From Xanthostigma xanthostigma (lineage: Eukaryota > Arthropoda > Insecta > Raphidioptera > Raphidiidae), in the NCBI GenBank assembly GCA_963575645.1, contig OY754470.1, positions 47,151,201-47,215,200 on the forward strand: 64,000 bases of DNA. Reading direction: 5' to 3'. Position 1 is the first letter of the stretch, and every line of letters starts with the position of its first letter. A program made the translations under genes and the position numbers. Below the pieces are notes generated by a model. It worked only from the letters and a program-made list of their open reading frames with translations. It searched no databases and was not told the DNA's origin. Below, piece by piece: positions 44,403 to 55,568 of the stretch.

Positions 44403-45045
44403 AAAAAATTATTTTTTTAAGTTTGCAAAAATTTAGAAATATCTTAGAGAGAGGGGACATGATTCCTGGAGATGTTCGAAACTGCTCAAATCTACTCAAT
44501 ATTATTAAAATCGACTAGAGTACAACCCTGATTATAGTATAGCTGATATCTTGTGAAGTTTTTGTCCATTCTGTATAAAATAACCACGGTGCAGCGTCTG
44601 TGTTTAGTTTTTTATTATTATAGAAAAGATAATACGACGTCTACCCCTTCTTGACACAGTGATGTTCTGGAACATGATTCACTTGATGGTTTTCTTTTGT
44701 GTTTTCCACGCTATATTAAATTTATTATGGCACTCCTAAAATCATGAGTCAGTTCGATTTTGTCTAAACTAAAAATTTGGGTATAGAACTGTGAAATATC
44801 AAAAACAATTAGACATGTTTAATTATTTTTGACATTTAATAGTCCAAATATTTGTGACAGTACTACTATCATTTATTAATTTCTTTTTCGATGTGAACTG
44901 ATGAATATAAAAGCCGGCAAAGCACATGTTGGGCACACACATGATAGGGTTCCGTAGTGTTCGTATGACGTATTAATAGGTTAGTTATGGGTCGCAATCG
45001 TTACTTGACAAATATCATAACCTATTTGCTGATACTGTTTTGAAT
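44403..45045. other. Unassigned sequence
   Basis: 44915-44965 (AAGCCGGCAAAGCACATGTT, TAGGGTTCCGTAGTG) is the start of a GTACGGAACCCT-type repeat; otherwise unrecognised. Confidence 0.35.
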
Positions 45046-45608
45046 TACGCTAGGAAAGTATCTTTTGACAGGCGATCTTTGCGCCCTCTCGTGTTTATGT
45101 TTTTTTTTTTTCTTGTTCAGTCAAAACCTTAGTGTCGAATGTTATAATGCATTTTAATAAGGATTAATTGTCGAATAAAATGGGTAAAAAGCTATCAAAT
45201 CTGAAGTGCTGTGTTGTTGATTGTAAAAATACACCAATTAAAAATCCAGAATTACAATTCCACCGTTTTTCTGGATTTTCATATGAATTAGAGAGGGAAA
45301 GAATTGATTGCAGCAGTACGTCGTCAAGGGTAATTAAATTTTATTTTACGTCTGTAATCATTATTAAATACATTGAAAATATCTTAATTGTTATTTTGCT
45401 AACAAAAATAAGATTTAAAAAATCTTGAAATAAAAATTGTTTATCATTTATGTAGTTTGTTTACTGACATTATGCGTAAATATTTTTTTAATAATTATAA
45501 GAATAAAGCTGGTTTCCATGGGTTTGTAAATTTTGACTGAACCAGATTTTAAAAAAACAAACACGAGATGGCGCAAAAGTCGCGTGTCATAGATACTTTC
45601 CTAGCGTA
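45046..45608 (+). mobile_element. TIR transposon derivative carrying a THAP exon
   Basis: Inverted ends of about 60 bp: TACGCTAGGAAAGTATCTTT and inverse GATACTTTCCTAGCGTA, followed inward by TTTGCGCC.TCTCGTGTTT on both sides. The 563-bp element keeps one coding exon for the start of a THAP domain and lacks the rest of a transposase. P elements and Kolobok elements have transposases with an N-terminal THAP domain. The target duplication is not clear (TA, or TTGAA by another alignment), so the superfamily is open. Confidence 0.75.
45180..45428 (+). CDS. N-terminal THAP-domain exon of a transposase, truncated
   Basis: The ATG at 45180 starts MGKKLSNLKCCVVDCKN, then NPELQFHRF. This is the beginning of a THAP zinc finger: the Cys pair (C-x4-C), and the FHRF block that precedes the first helix. 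The later CxxH pair is absent, because the frame runs off the conserved part after IDCSS. Two splice-donor-like sites follow (CA|GTACGT at 45316; AAGG|GTAATT at 45329), so the exon probably ended there and the rest of the open frame to 45428 is intron. In an intact element the THAP domain binds the TIR. Alone, this fragment lacks a full finger. Confidence 0.65.
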   Translation: MGKKLSNLKCCVVDCKNTPIKNPELQFHRFSGFSYELERERIDCSSTSSRVIKFYFTSVIIIKYIENILIVILLTKIRFKKS

Positions 45609-45764
45609 TTGAAAAGAGGTCGAGTATCCATGAGTTATTATTTGCACTAAAAATCAATTTGTGGCATTTCAAAAAGCGAGTATTTATGTAAATAAACAGT
45701 CAATAAGGCAATATTAACAATGGTCTCATTGTAACCTAAAAACTGTCAAAGCTACCCGCAAAGT

Positions 45765-45911
45765 TAAAGTAAACCCTCCAAATTTTCTTGGTTTCCGGGC
45801 TTGTATGCCGTGGAGAAATACCAATGGACCACGGTATACAAGTCCGGAAACTGAGAATATTTGGATCAACACCGGCCGTGAAAGCCTACACACTTGGATA
45901 AAGTAAACCCT
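45765..45911 (+). mobile_element. Hairpin retroelement-like unit, copy 2, with 13-bp target duplication
   Basis: The element 45778-45898 (121 bp) has arms CCAAATTTTCTTGGTTTCCG and CGGAAACTGAGAATATTTGG, then the tail ATCAACACCGGCCGTGAAAG and on to ACTTGGA. The flanks TAAAGTAAACCCT (45765-45777 and 45899-45911) match exactly. A 13-bp duplication without terminal inverted host ends points to target-primed reverse transcription rather than a DNA transposase. Compared with copy 1, the hammerhead-like interior is deleted. Confidence 0.75.
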
Positions 45912-46244
45912 ATTGCATTAAAGATTATCTAATCTGACATTTTTTAAATTGAACATTACAAGAAGTCATACTTTGTTGACGACAATTCATTTTACAAACC
46001 TTTTCTTTAAAGCTCTTAAATCTGTTGTGCAAAGACAAAAAACAAACACAAATTTCTCTTGAAGGAAAAACACGTTTTTTTCGTTCAAGCTGTAATAGTA
46101 AACCGTCTGGGCGATTTTGTTTCCAACTGCGAGCTTATTGATTCTAGTTAAAGAGAATCAAGTGTGATATATTTTTAAGACAAATTTCAGCGGTAAACTT
46201 TTATTTTATTTGGGAAAAATAGCTCATGACTTTTTGTAGCCTGA

Positions 46245-46530
46245 CTAGCGGTCTGTCCCGGTTTCACCCGGGTGCGATAGATATAATTCTGCAAAATGTA
46301 TTTCGTTTGCAGTCCCGACGCCTGAACTAATATAGCTTTGAGCAAATTCTACTAGATTTGCTTCTGAATTAATAGCTTTGAGCAAATTCTATCAGATGTC
46401 GCTACTTGGTACTAAAACAGTTTTTTTTGTTTGCATCTGAACTAATAGCTTTGAGCAAATTCTATCAGATATCGTTACATGTTACTAAAACAGTTTTTTT
46501 GAGAAACCACCTTAAGTTTTTACAAAATCA
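46245..46530 (-). mobile_element. Helitron 3' part with internal short repeats
   Basis: On the minus strand it ends CACCCGGGTGAAACCGGGAC then GACCG and CTAG at 46245. Interior: TAGCTTTGAGCAAATTCT three times (46333, 46373, 46446), partly within longer units. Same subfamily as 11745-11851. Confidence 0.65.
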
Positions 46531-46533
46531 TAT

Positions 46534-47094
46534 TCATATTAATATTATAAATGCGAATGTAAGTTTGTTTGTTACGCTTTCACGCAAAAACTACTTAACC
46601 GATCATCATGAAACTTTGCACATACACTCTTGAAGGTATTAGAAGTAACATAGGATACTTTTTATTAAAAAAAAATAAAAATTTTTTACGAAAAATAAGA
46701 AAGGGTTGAAAACATTTTTTGGGCCCAAAAATACCGAAAAATTTCTCCGAATCGTTTCAAAATTGAAATTTAACCCTTTAGTAATGATTAAAATGTGCTA
46801 TTAAAATTTCATTAAAATCGGCCCGACAGGACCGGACTTACAAATTTTATGAAAACGAAATATTATAAATGCGAATGTAAGTTTGTTTGTTACGCTTTCA
46901 CGCAAAAACTACTTAACCGATCATCATGAAACTTTGCACATACACTCTTGAAGGTATTAGAAGTAACATAGGATACTTTTTATTAAAAAAAAATAAAAAT
47001 TTTTTACGAAAAATAAGAAAATTGTTTCCCCTGATATGCATGTCAAAAGTCGATTTCCATCTCAATCGCGGGCGTAGCCGCGGGTAGCGGCTAG
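46534..47094 (+). mobile_element. Helitron with two identical 162-bp direct repeats
   Basis: 5' TCATATTAATATTATAAATG; 3' ATCGCGGGCGTAGCCGCGGG, TAGCGG and CTAG at 47091-47094. The first 162 bases (46541-46702) reappear at 46860-47021 without a visible change. So the element has two 5' halves and one 3' end, either by a nested insertion or by tandem transposition that skipped an internal terminator. Confidence 0.8.
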
Positions 47095-47407
47095 TATTTA
47101 ATAAAAACTATCTTATAGCGTAAGTTGCACCAAACAAGACACATTTAGAAAATTTCATTAAAATCGCTTCACTGGTTTCGAAGATTAGCGCGACCAAAAT
47201 ATATTGTGACTCGTTATCCGGTAACATATAGATTTTTAAAACGCTACCCCTGTCGACAATAAACGATTCCTCCCAGATTTTGTTAAAATTTATATGGGAC
47301 CAACTTTGAGACATACTCTATCGAATAAAAAAAGAAACATCGAAATCGGTTCACAGCCGCCGAAGATATCGACGGACACATGCAAAAAAAATACAATCAA
47401 ACATATA
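47095..47407. other. Unassigned sequence
   Basis: Contains a 68-codon minus-strand frame with phrases such as AAATCGGTTCACAGCCGCCG that are typical of insect transposon-derived DNA. No ends seen. Confidence 0.3.
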
Positions 47408-47760
47408 GGGTGTGTTCCGAAATACAACCCAATATGCTGGCCAGTGCTAATGACGTCATGAATCCGACGTCATAATTGTACTGGAGTGCCACTATATTGT
47501 ACTGGTGAGACAGGTGTGACGTAGCATAAATATTTAACCGGGCGTGTGTGCATCAGACTTTGTGGAATATTTTATTTTATTATCTGTTATTTTCAATAAT
47601 GTCTTCTCAACAAAGTAAACAATTACTTTTGGTGGACGAGGGAAATAATAATACGTCAAAACGATGGCCAGTATATTTCGGAACGAATCAACAGTATGGC
47701 GTCGATTCATGACGTCATTAGCACTGGCCAGTATACTGGATTATATTTCGGAGCGTACCT
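47408..47760 (+). mobile_element. PIF/Harbinger-like MITE with a residual start codon
   Basis: 353 bp. Ends GGGTGTGTTCCGAAATACAA and inverse TATATTTCGGAGCGTACCT, with inverted sequence continuing for about 60 bp (GCTGGCCAGTGCTAATGACG, TCATGAAT). ATA lies on both sides. GGG...TTCCGAAAT ends suit PIF/Harbinger, perhaps the ISL2EU group; this is inference. Confidence 0.65.
47599..47712 (+). CDS. 37-residue residual ORF in the PIF-like MITE
   Basis: Starts MSSQQSKQLLLVDEGNNNTS and ends within the right TIR (KRWPVYFGTNQQYGVDS). The first half looks like the start of a transposon protein, the second half is TIR sequence read through. It is probably what deletion left of a coding region. Function not expected. 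Confidence 0.35.
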   Translation: MSSQQSKQLLLVDEGNNNTSKRWPVYFGTNQQYGVDS

Positions 47761-48228
47761 ATAACCTCCTCCGTTTTTTGAAGTCGGTGAGAAGGGAAAT
47801 TTTATAATTGTTAAAATAAAGAAGCTACTTATTAATAAATAAAAACCCTGAGTTCATTTAAACATAGTTTTATAAAGTTTTAAGAATTTTTTTGAATGCA
47901 CAAAGTTTATTATACAAGCGTGCAACCTTAAAAAACAAAAAAAAACCACAATAATCAGCGATTGATTTCACCTCTGCACATCCGCTTCAACCTAGCTGAC
48001 CACTAATACTAAACTATTACTTTTGCCAAGGTCCCGGAACTGCAGACAGTGATTTGTTTTAACTTTGCTTTTAAGTAATTGAAGAACAATTTACTTTATT
48101 TCATTTATTAGTTTCAGACTCGCTGCATTTCACTTTACTTGTGTAATTACCCAATTGTTGATACAATTAATTCTTATAATTTTATATTGCGTGTACAACT
48201 TTCCATTATTGAAACATTTTTTTACATT

Positions 48229-48447
48229 AAATTAACAATATTGTATTTAAAATCTGAAGTTATAATCTATGAAAGAATATAAATATAATAATAGTTTTAC
48301 TGCTATTTTCAAAATGTAAGTTAGTATTTACTAGTTTAAATTAACAATATTGTATTTAAAATCTGAAGTTATAATCTATGAAAGTATATAAATATAATAA
48401 TAGTTTTACTGCTATTTTCAAAATGTAAGTTAGTATTTACTAGTTTT
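48229..48447 (+). repeat. Recent 109-bp tandem duplication
   Basis: Units 48229-48337 and 48338-48447 differ by one substitution (AAAGAATATA / AAAGTATATA) and one A in a run. Confidence 0.9.
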
Positions 48448-48728
48448 GGAAATAGAGGGAGTGAATCAATTTTCGAGATGCGTTTTTATGAAATCTAACT
48501 ACAGAGAAAAATTTTAAAAAAACATTTTTTTATGTTCTTAAAAAAACCCATTTAAATCATACCCCACAAACCAAATGTAAAGATTTTTCTCGGGATGTCA
48601 AACGGCCTCCCTCCCCAATTTACGGGAAGCTTCTGTCATTAAAATCAAAAAGAGAGAGGGAATAAAAACAATATTTTTATATTACAATTTCCTTTAGAGC
48701 TATGGAGATGGTATACGGGTTTAAAATA

Positions 48729-49271
48729 ATGTGTAAACTCTATTTAACGTCACTCGATATAACGACAAACTTTTTAAAACGTCGAAATTACTTAACTCTA
48801 GTTGGCTTACCTTGTTGCTCATACAATGATACACTCTGAATACCGACTCACCCACTCTAAATAACGACAACAATACGTCATCATTAAGCAATAAACAATA
48901 CTTGTTTGTTATTTTGTTGCTTTGTTGTCGGCATAATGCGTACCGAAGATTCTAAGAAATTCGTCTTTTGTTTGGATTATCTTTCATATGTTCAGCTCAG
49001 CTGCTTATCGATAAGTTATCATATTCTTACTTGCCCACAAACTTGCAAACTGTGAACATGGCGAGTAAAAAAAAATCTTTGTGTATTGACGAAAAAGTTT
49101 TATTAATACGCGCAATAGAAGCGGGAGAAAAGATGTTAGAAGACGTTTTGGATTCAGTCGCTCGAACGTATCGACAATATGGAAGAACAAATTAACTCCG
49201 CTTAACGACAACTCTCAATAACGTCACAAAGTGAACAGTCCCTTGAGTGTCGCTATATAGAGTTTACACTG
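48729..49271 (+). mobile_element. pogo-type deletion derivative
   Basis: Ends ATGTGTAAACTCTATTTAAC and CTATATAGAGTTTACACTG, flanked by TA on both sides. Subterminal AACGACA motifs lie on both sides. It encodes the 45-residue peptide given separately. The element at 20922-21322 has the same ends. Confidence 0.8.
49058..49195 (+). CDS. pogo/Tigger transposase N-terminus fused to a C-terminal tail
   Basis: A complete 45-codon frame: MASKKKSLCIDEKVLLIRAI, EAGEK, then MLEDVLDSVARTYRQYGRTN. The first 25 residues are the start of the CENP-B/psq-type helix-turn-helix found in pogo and Tigger transposases (MAS.K...L...EKV.LI..IE.GEK). The remainder is probably the end of the transposase, joined in frame by deletion of the DDD catalytic region. 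An ATG with AAC upstream and a stop in the 3' half make it translatable. Only the first helix region is kept, so DNA binding is doubtful. Confidence 0.65.
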   Translation: MASKKKSLCIDEKVLLIRAIEAGEKMLEDVLDSVARTYRQYGRTN

Positions 49272-50304
49272 TATATAGAAATTCAATGGCCATTGGAGCA
49301 GGGTAATGGTCCTGTCCACCCCTGTTTACAGCGTGACACAAGGATGTATTATGTATTGAGGAGATCTGCTCTTCAACAACTCATCAGCGTCCTGTCAACG
49401 AACCTGCGCTTGTAAAGAACTCGCTTCTTGGCCTGTGCGCCATTTATAACAACCGCTGTCACGTAATTGTGAACACAAAAACATCGTCGTCCTCGTTCTT
49501 ATATTATATTTGTTATGTTAGCGATCTCAAAGTGGCTAATATAGAATATTTAATATCTTCTTTTTTAACACCGATCTGATTTTTTTACTCTATGTTTTTT
49601 GTGTGCCTGTACAGCGATCGTAAAATGATCTATTTAACACTAGTGCTGCAGTCAAATAAGAAACGCAGCCCCGGAGCAGAAACTTGATAATGGCGCCTCC
49701 TCTCTCCAGCGTTTGAGATAAATTACTTAAAAAAACTCAAAATATATAATGGTTGGCAATTTTTCGTGAACGGGAAACCGTTAGAATCAGATTGAGTAAA
49801 TCGGAAAAAGGACAGATTGGGTGTGGTTTTTAACCATATTATATTATGATTTTCGCGCCCCCTGAAAGTGCCGCCCGGGGCAGGTGCGATTTAGCAACTG
49901 CATCGCAATTGCATTACAGTTGGGCGACAACTCAGCCACCCGGTTGAAATCAGCATGCACTAAATCCAGTGATCGATGCGTTTGTTTACTATTCGATCTG
50001 TGTTCGACAATTGCGCGAACGTGACACATTTCCGTATGATGTTCGACCTTACGCTGTTGGAAGCTGTATCTGATGATCTATAAACGATTAAATTCCACCA
50101 TCGTGATACAAAAAGAAGTTGTGGTGCGCTGGCTGTTGACCCTAAACGCGCGATTTTAAATAATATATATTCTCATGTAAAATAACTATTTTGTGTCCCC
50201 TAAGTTTCTAGCAACACTCATTACTGCAGTGTTAATTGTACAATATAAAAAGCTATAAGGTTTTTCATTGCTCTTATATTATTATCTGTAGGTAATAGGT
50301 ATAT
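49272..50304. other. Mostly unassigned; one hAT-like phrase
   Basis: 49850-49885 (GCGCCCCCTGAAAGTGCCGC, CCGGGGCAGG) resembles interior sequence of hAT MITEs and continues into a GC-richer stretch up to about 50040. A minus-strand 61-codon frame there is not a gene. No ends found. Confidence 0.35.
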
Positions 50305-51525
50305 GTGTTACGGTCTATACTCGAATTCGGTCAATGACCGAAATATATGCGCAGAACTAGTATTGACTAATGAATATTGCCCAAACCCGAAATCTTACAT
50401 TTAAACGGGTATTGAGTGTTATAAAATGAGCAATACTAGTTTTGCGCATTTTCAGTTGGACAAAACTAGTTCTGTCTATTTCTGAACGGACAATACGTCT
50501 AGTTCTGCTTGTTTCATTCAATCAAGGTCCGAACTTGAATAAAAGGAGGGTTATGTTTTTGTTTACTTATTAAATTGTTCTCCTGAATGTTATAATTAAT
50601 ATTTAGATGAGTTTAGTTACAGTTAGTAATTATTATAATATATTGTTTATAGAGTAGCTACTGTTTGCTACAATTGTTAAGAAACACCCATTGTTACAAT
50701 GCTATCAACATAGAAAAATTAGTTTATTTTTATTTTGATTCACTCACAGGTCTCACTACTGTATTGGTTCATATCTAGCGTTAACTAATATAATTGGCTC
50801 TCGCATGATGTGAAAAAATCGGTTACCAGTGCTATAAATATTAGAATGATAGTTTGATAGTTGTGTCACTTTGGTGTAATGTAACACAGTCCGCCGCGAG
50901 AGTGGAAAGATTCGGGGTTGGTATCCCGACGGTGACATTGTTTATAAAAATAAAAATAAACTAATTTTTCTATGTTGATAGCATTGTAACAATGGGTGTT
51001 TCTTAACAATTGTAGCAAACAGTAGCTACTCTATAAACAATATGTTATAATAAATATAATGGTGGGATATTTAGTGTAATAATTAAGTAAAAATGCAAGG
51101 TGAATTCGAGTCTCAACTAGTTCGGTTATTGGAGGCTACTGAAACATAATTTTATGACGAAACATAATTACTTTACTACACTCAGTCAGGTTAAGAAAGG
51201 AAATTTGTTAAAAGCTGAATTAAAACCTCTGTCTGCTAAATAATACAGAAAAATAAATCACTTTGATATAATAAGTATCGTCGATGTGGAAAAGTTAAAT
51301 AAAAAACCCAAAGAAGATTCCGATGCCATAATAGTATTGTCCGTTCAGAAATGGACAGAACTAGTTTTGTCCAATTGAAAATGCGCAAAACTAGTTTTGC
51401 TCATTTTATAACACTCAATACCCGTTTAAATTTAAGATTTCGGGTATGGGTAATATTCGTTGGTCAAAACTAGTTTTGCGCATTTATTTCGATCATTGAC
51501 CGAATTTGGGTATAGACCGTAACAT
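50305..51525. mobile_element. Nested foldback with an ACTAGT-motif array in long TIRs
   Basis: Outer arms of about 200 bp, GTTACGGTCTATACTCGAAT and inverse TTGGGTATAGACCGTAAC (to 51523). The arms hold seven or so copies of a motif (C)AAAACTAGTTTTG(CGCAT) or near variants, plus CACTCAATACCCGTTTAAA. Inner arms of about 120 bp (50630-50745 and 50940-51055; GTAGCTACTGTTTGCTACAA, AACACCCATTGTTACAATGC) form a second foldback, with a GC-rich insert (50885-50940, B-box-like GGTTGGTATCC) at the tip. No transposase. Confidence 0.75.
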
Positions 51526-52265
51526 ATATAATAATTACTATATAAAGCATTATCACTCAATGTGCTGTGAGCGAAGGCAACAAAGCATATCGAAAATATA
51601 ACGGCGTCTCTTTTTTCGAAGTAGTTCCTTGCTTATTCCGACAATATATTATATTAGCATGGAGTATATCTCTTTTTATCAAAAGTTTTGTGTCTTTATC
51701 TATGGCGTTAACCAATCAGAACCGACGACCTCTTACAACTTAAAAAAATACAGAAGTATATTTGCACCCTAATGATTTGATTGCGATTTTATGCCTATGC
51801 TCGGTATATGAATGTTTTCACAGAGCTCGATTAGATGCGGGCAGCAACAAATATGCGCAAAGGTATATCCATTTCATTTATTTATCCGAGGTACTCAATT
51901 ACTTTTCATGTTGGTAGCTTGTTTTGTATTTTCGTGTTAGCCGCAATCGGGTTTTTATGTTTTCATATTTGATGATTTATTTTTAAATAAATTTGTAATT
52001 CAACAAAACTTAAATTGATTACACGTGCTTATAATTCAACATTTTATCAGTGATATCATGCTGCCACTCTCTGGTTGGCTGTTGATGAACGTTTTCAATA
52101 CACGTGCAACCAATTCATTTTATGTAAAGATCAGTGGCTGCTCATTGACACGAAACTTAAACCGATTTATCTCTTCAGTTGAGTTGCTCCCCTTCAAAAG
52201 TTTGAGTAACTTCAGAATAGTTTTGAATGCGGCTTTCTTTTAGTTCTTTGCTTTCTAATAGTCTG
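51526..52265. other. Unassigned sequence
   Basis: Plus-strand 72-codon frame at 52025-52243 lacks a recognisable feature. Confidence 0.35.
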
Positions 52266-52834
52266 AGATCCCGATTTGGCTCGATATTCACCCATCGAGT
52301 TTTCTAATGAAATTTGAATTTTGATAATATAATGTATTAATAAAAAAATGATTTGGTTGCCATTCAATTTCTTGGCACAGATATTTTTAATATTAAAGCT
52401 GTTAATTTTATTGTATTTATTTAGTATTAAATGCAGTTGTGTTATTCGTTGCCATGGTTACCTACATGTAATATGTTCCACATGTTTGCAATAAAAATAT
52501 CCACATTTTCATATACATATGACAGTATAGACTACCCTATAACTGCAAAATACTAATTAGAAGGTACCTGACTACCAGGTCTTATGCCAGGAATCAAAAT
52601 GTCGACCAAATTTTGGCATTTTATGTACATAATATGTTACTAATAAATTTATCTGAAAACTCGGGAACTACATTTCAGAAATAAAATTAACAACTTTATT
52701 TTTTTATTAGAAAGAGCTGTGCCAAGAAATTGAATGGAGACCAAATCAATTTTTCTTTATTATTACATTATATTATCACAATTCTAATTTCATTAGAAAA
52801 CTCGATGGGTGAAGATCGAGCCAAATCAGAATCT
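52266..52834. repeat. TIR element of about 570 bp
   Basis: Arms of about 115 bp: AGATCCCGATTTGGCTCGAT, CCCATCGAGTTTTCTAATGA, TTCAATTTCTTGGCACAG, and the inverse 52720-52834. The interior carries a copy of the TTCGTTGCCATGGTTACC repeat. No target duplication recognised. Confidence 0.75.
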
Positions 52835-53850
52835 TGTACTATAATATACGAAGCATAAAATCGCTTTTAAGTTTTTTGTGGGCAGACACGCTTTCATGTC
52901 CTTGAATTTTAAAAATTAGTTTCAAATGTCTGTCTGTGATCACCTCTGGAACCCAAAACGCTCAAATAATTTTGTTTAAACTCGGTCTCATAATCAGTAA
53001 ATAGAAATAAGAAAAATGACAAAAATACCTCTTCAAAAATGACTCTAATGATGTTAATTAAATTTTACACATTAATACTTCTTTAGATCGCATGACTATA
53101 GACGCTGGATGAGCTCAGCTGTCGAGCGTCTATAAGTTATAATCTATCTATCAATAGCATGACTTTTTCTTATAAATATCGAGAGGGGCGCTGTGGATAA
53201 TTGGTTTGGATCTAAATACCTAATGTTAGATATTATTCAGATTCAGACCACGCGATCGCTTTTCCATTGATTCTAATCTGAAACTCTGAGAAGGCTATTG
53301 GTTCGCATCTGAATCTGTATGAAAATTGTTACTTTTTCTAGTCTATTTCTTTCTAAAAAGCACATGTTTCTTTATTTCAAAAGAAAACTATATACTTTGA
53401 AAATAAATATGGCGGCTAGTGAACAGCTGACTTATTTTAGGTTATGTAGAAATTAATATGAACTGCTTTCCCAAAAAATCTTAAAGAATGAAAGCTTTTT
53501 ATCGTAAGCCACTGAATTAAATCTCTTAGTGAACCGTATTGAATCCCTAATGTCATGCCTTTGCTTTCATTGTAAGATAATAACTGCAAGCAAATTTCCT
53601 GTCAATAGATAACTTTTGACATGCTGAGTATGGTTAATAGAATGTTTTTTTTTTTCAATATGAGTAAAATTGAGTCAATAATGTAGAAGCGTTGGATGTG
53701 TCAAATGTTACGTCATAAGATCACACGACCGGACCTTTTTTCGCCGATTCTTTTAACAAAGACAAAATGCAATGTCTGACTGACAAACAGAAACGGAAGT
53801 TGCTGTTTTTATAACCCGTTCGATTGAATTAGTTTAGCTTAAACCTCTGA
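52835..53850. other. Unassigned sequence
   Basis: A hairpin with 10-bp stem TATAGACGCT / AGCGTCTATA lies at 53098-53133. Otherwise nothing recognised. Confidence 0.4.
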
Positions 53851-53854
53851 AACT

Positions 53855-54215
53855 ACTCATCTGATTTTACCAATATTTAAAATGGACGTTCAAGATGGAC
53901 ATAGGCTATGTATTATTGAGTTACAATAAAATCGTCTTTCGTGGAGACTAATTTTGCACCGTAAGTCGACGAAAAATCTATACTAATTTATACTAGTACT
54001 AAAGAGAGAGTGCAAATTTTGTAAGTTTGTGTATATGTGGAAGGTAATCTCCGAAACTACTCATCCGATTTCAATTTTTTTTCACCACTATTTAGAACAT
54101 ACCTTCAGGATGGACATAGGCTATATATTATCGCATTAAAATAAAAGCGCTTTTCGTGGAGACCAATTTTACAACGGAAGTCGACGAAAAAACGATGGCA
54201 GTCTACAAATTCGGG
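53855..54215 (+). mobile_element. Two joined Helitron fragments
   Basis: 53855-53975 is the 3' half of a 38030-type Helitron (GAAACTACTCATCTGATTTT, CGTAAGTCGACGAAAAATCT) without terminal hairpin. 53984-54215 is a second one starting TATACTAATTTATACTAGTA and GAGAGAGTGCAAATTTTG, ending near ATTCGGGCGAAACCGCACC, a decayed 3' hairpin. Confidence 0.65.
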
Positions 54216-54369
54216 CGAAACCGCACCACGCCACTATTATTTAGTAAACTAATGAATCATTTTTTAGGGCTTGTGACAACTATCCATGACCACAGGCTTG
54301 ATAATACTGGTTCGTTATTGAATAAACATTTTTATCGTGTTTGGAGTAGGTTTCCTCTGAATTATTTAT

Positions 54370-54722
54370 TCTACTATACTAATATATAAAGCTGAAGAGT
54401 TTGTTTGTTTGGTTGGTTGAACGCGCTAATCTCTGGAACTACTGGTTCGAATTGAATTTTTTTTTTGTTGGATAGCCCATTTATCGAGGAAGACTATAGG
54501 CTATATAATATCACGCTACGACCAATAGGAGCTGAGAATCAATGAAACATGTTGCAAAATTTTACTTAAAATTTGTCCGTCCGACAAAAACTTTTGAACG
54601 GTAACACCGATCATCATGAAATTGGGACACAACATTCATCTCGGTAAACTAAGATGAATGTACGTACGCATGTCCCCTCATTCGTTCTCTTGCACCCGGG
54701 TGAAACCGGGCGGGGCCGCTAG
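54370..54722 (+). mobile_element. Complete non-autonomous Helitron
   Basis: 5' TCTACTATACTAATATATAA; 3' CACCCGGGTGAAACCGGGCG, GGGCCG and CTAG at 54719-54722, before T. Same family as 25232-25827 but without its 240-bp tRNA-bearing insert. Confidence 0.85.
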
Positions 54723-55568
54723 TAATTAATATATGTCCAATAAAAATGCGGTATAAGACGTATTATGTATTTTTTTCTGAATACATGCTTTGTGAAAAAA
54801 AATCACTACAATTGGAAAATCAGCGTGCTTTTAAACATTGAAATCTTATATTTAATTTTGATGTTACAAATCTTATTGACGTCATTATTAATTATCTAGG
54901 TCGGACTCTGTTTTTATTTTAAAATTTATCAGTTGACACTTTGATCGTATCACCTTTTTATGCAGGAAATACACTTACTCTAAAATGATAAATGTGTGTG
55001 TATTAAAAACAATTTTAAAAATAGTGAGATGGAATTTTACTATTAAAGTGTGTCCAGGTATTTGAAAATGTCCCAAATTACTTAAATTTGTAGCAAAAAC
55101 TATACATAAAATAAATATCAAAATATATAGTGACAATATGCCTCAATAATTATTGTATGATTTTATCTTTGTTGTTAAACATGACATTATTTATGTTTCC
55201 ATAAATGCCTTTAATCACACATAAATAATATTTTTATTGCCTAACTTTTTTGCGTTTACTTGGTACAGTCCAAAGTACAAGAAATAAAATTTTAAAAGAG
55301 AAAATAAATCGCAGTTATATCATTATTTTAAACGGGGCAATGTGGCCATATTACTGCAGATCAAACGTCATTCATTTTCCGGCGTTCTGCTTGACCAGGA
55401 CTGCAAATTTTTAAAAGCTTATGGGTTATAGCTCTACCTAACTCTACTATTCGGGAAGGGTTCTAGCTGGAAGCATTCTAATGAGAGAATTAGGAATCGA
55501 GAAAATGTAATTGGGTTGTTATGGAAACGACATCTAAACAACAGTCGATAGGTTGTTATTATAGACGG
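54723..55568. other. Unassigned sequence
   Basis: 55500-55545 (GGGTTGTTATGGAAACGACA) belongs to the TCTTCATACCTCGG MITE family. The rest is unrecognised. Confidence 0.4.

Noticed and set aside
50756-50938. 60-codon frame at the tip of the inner foldback
   Set aside because: No motif; composition follows the local insert.
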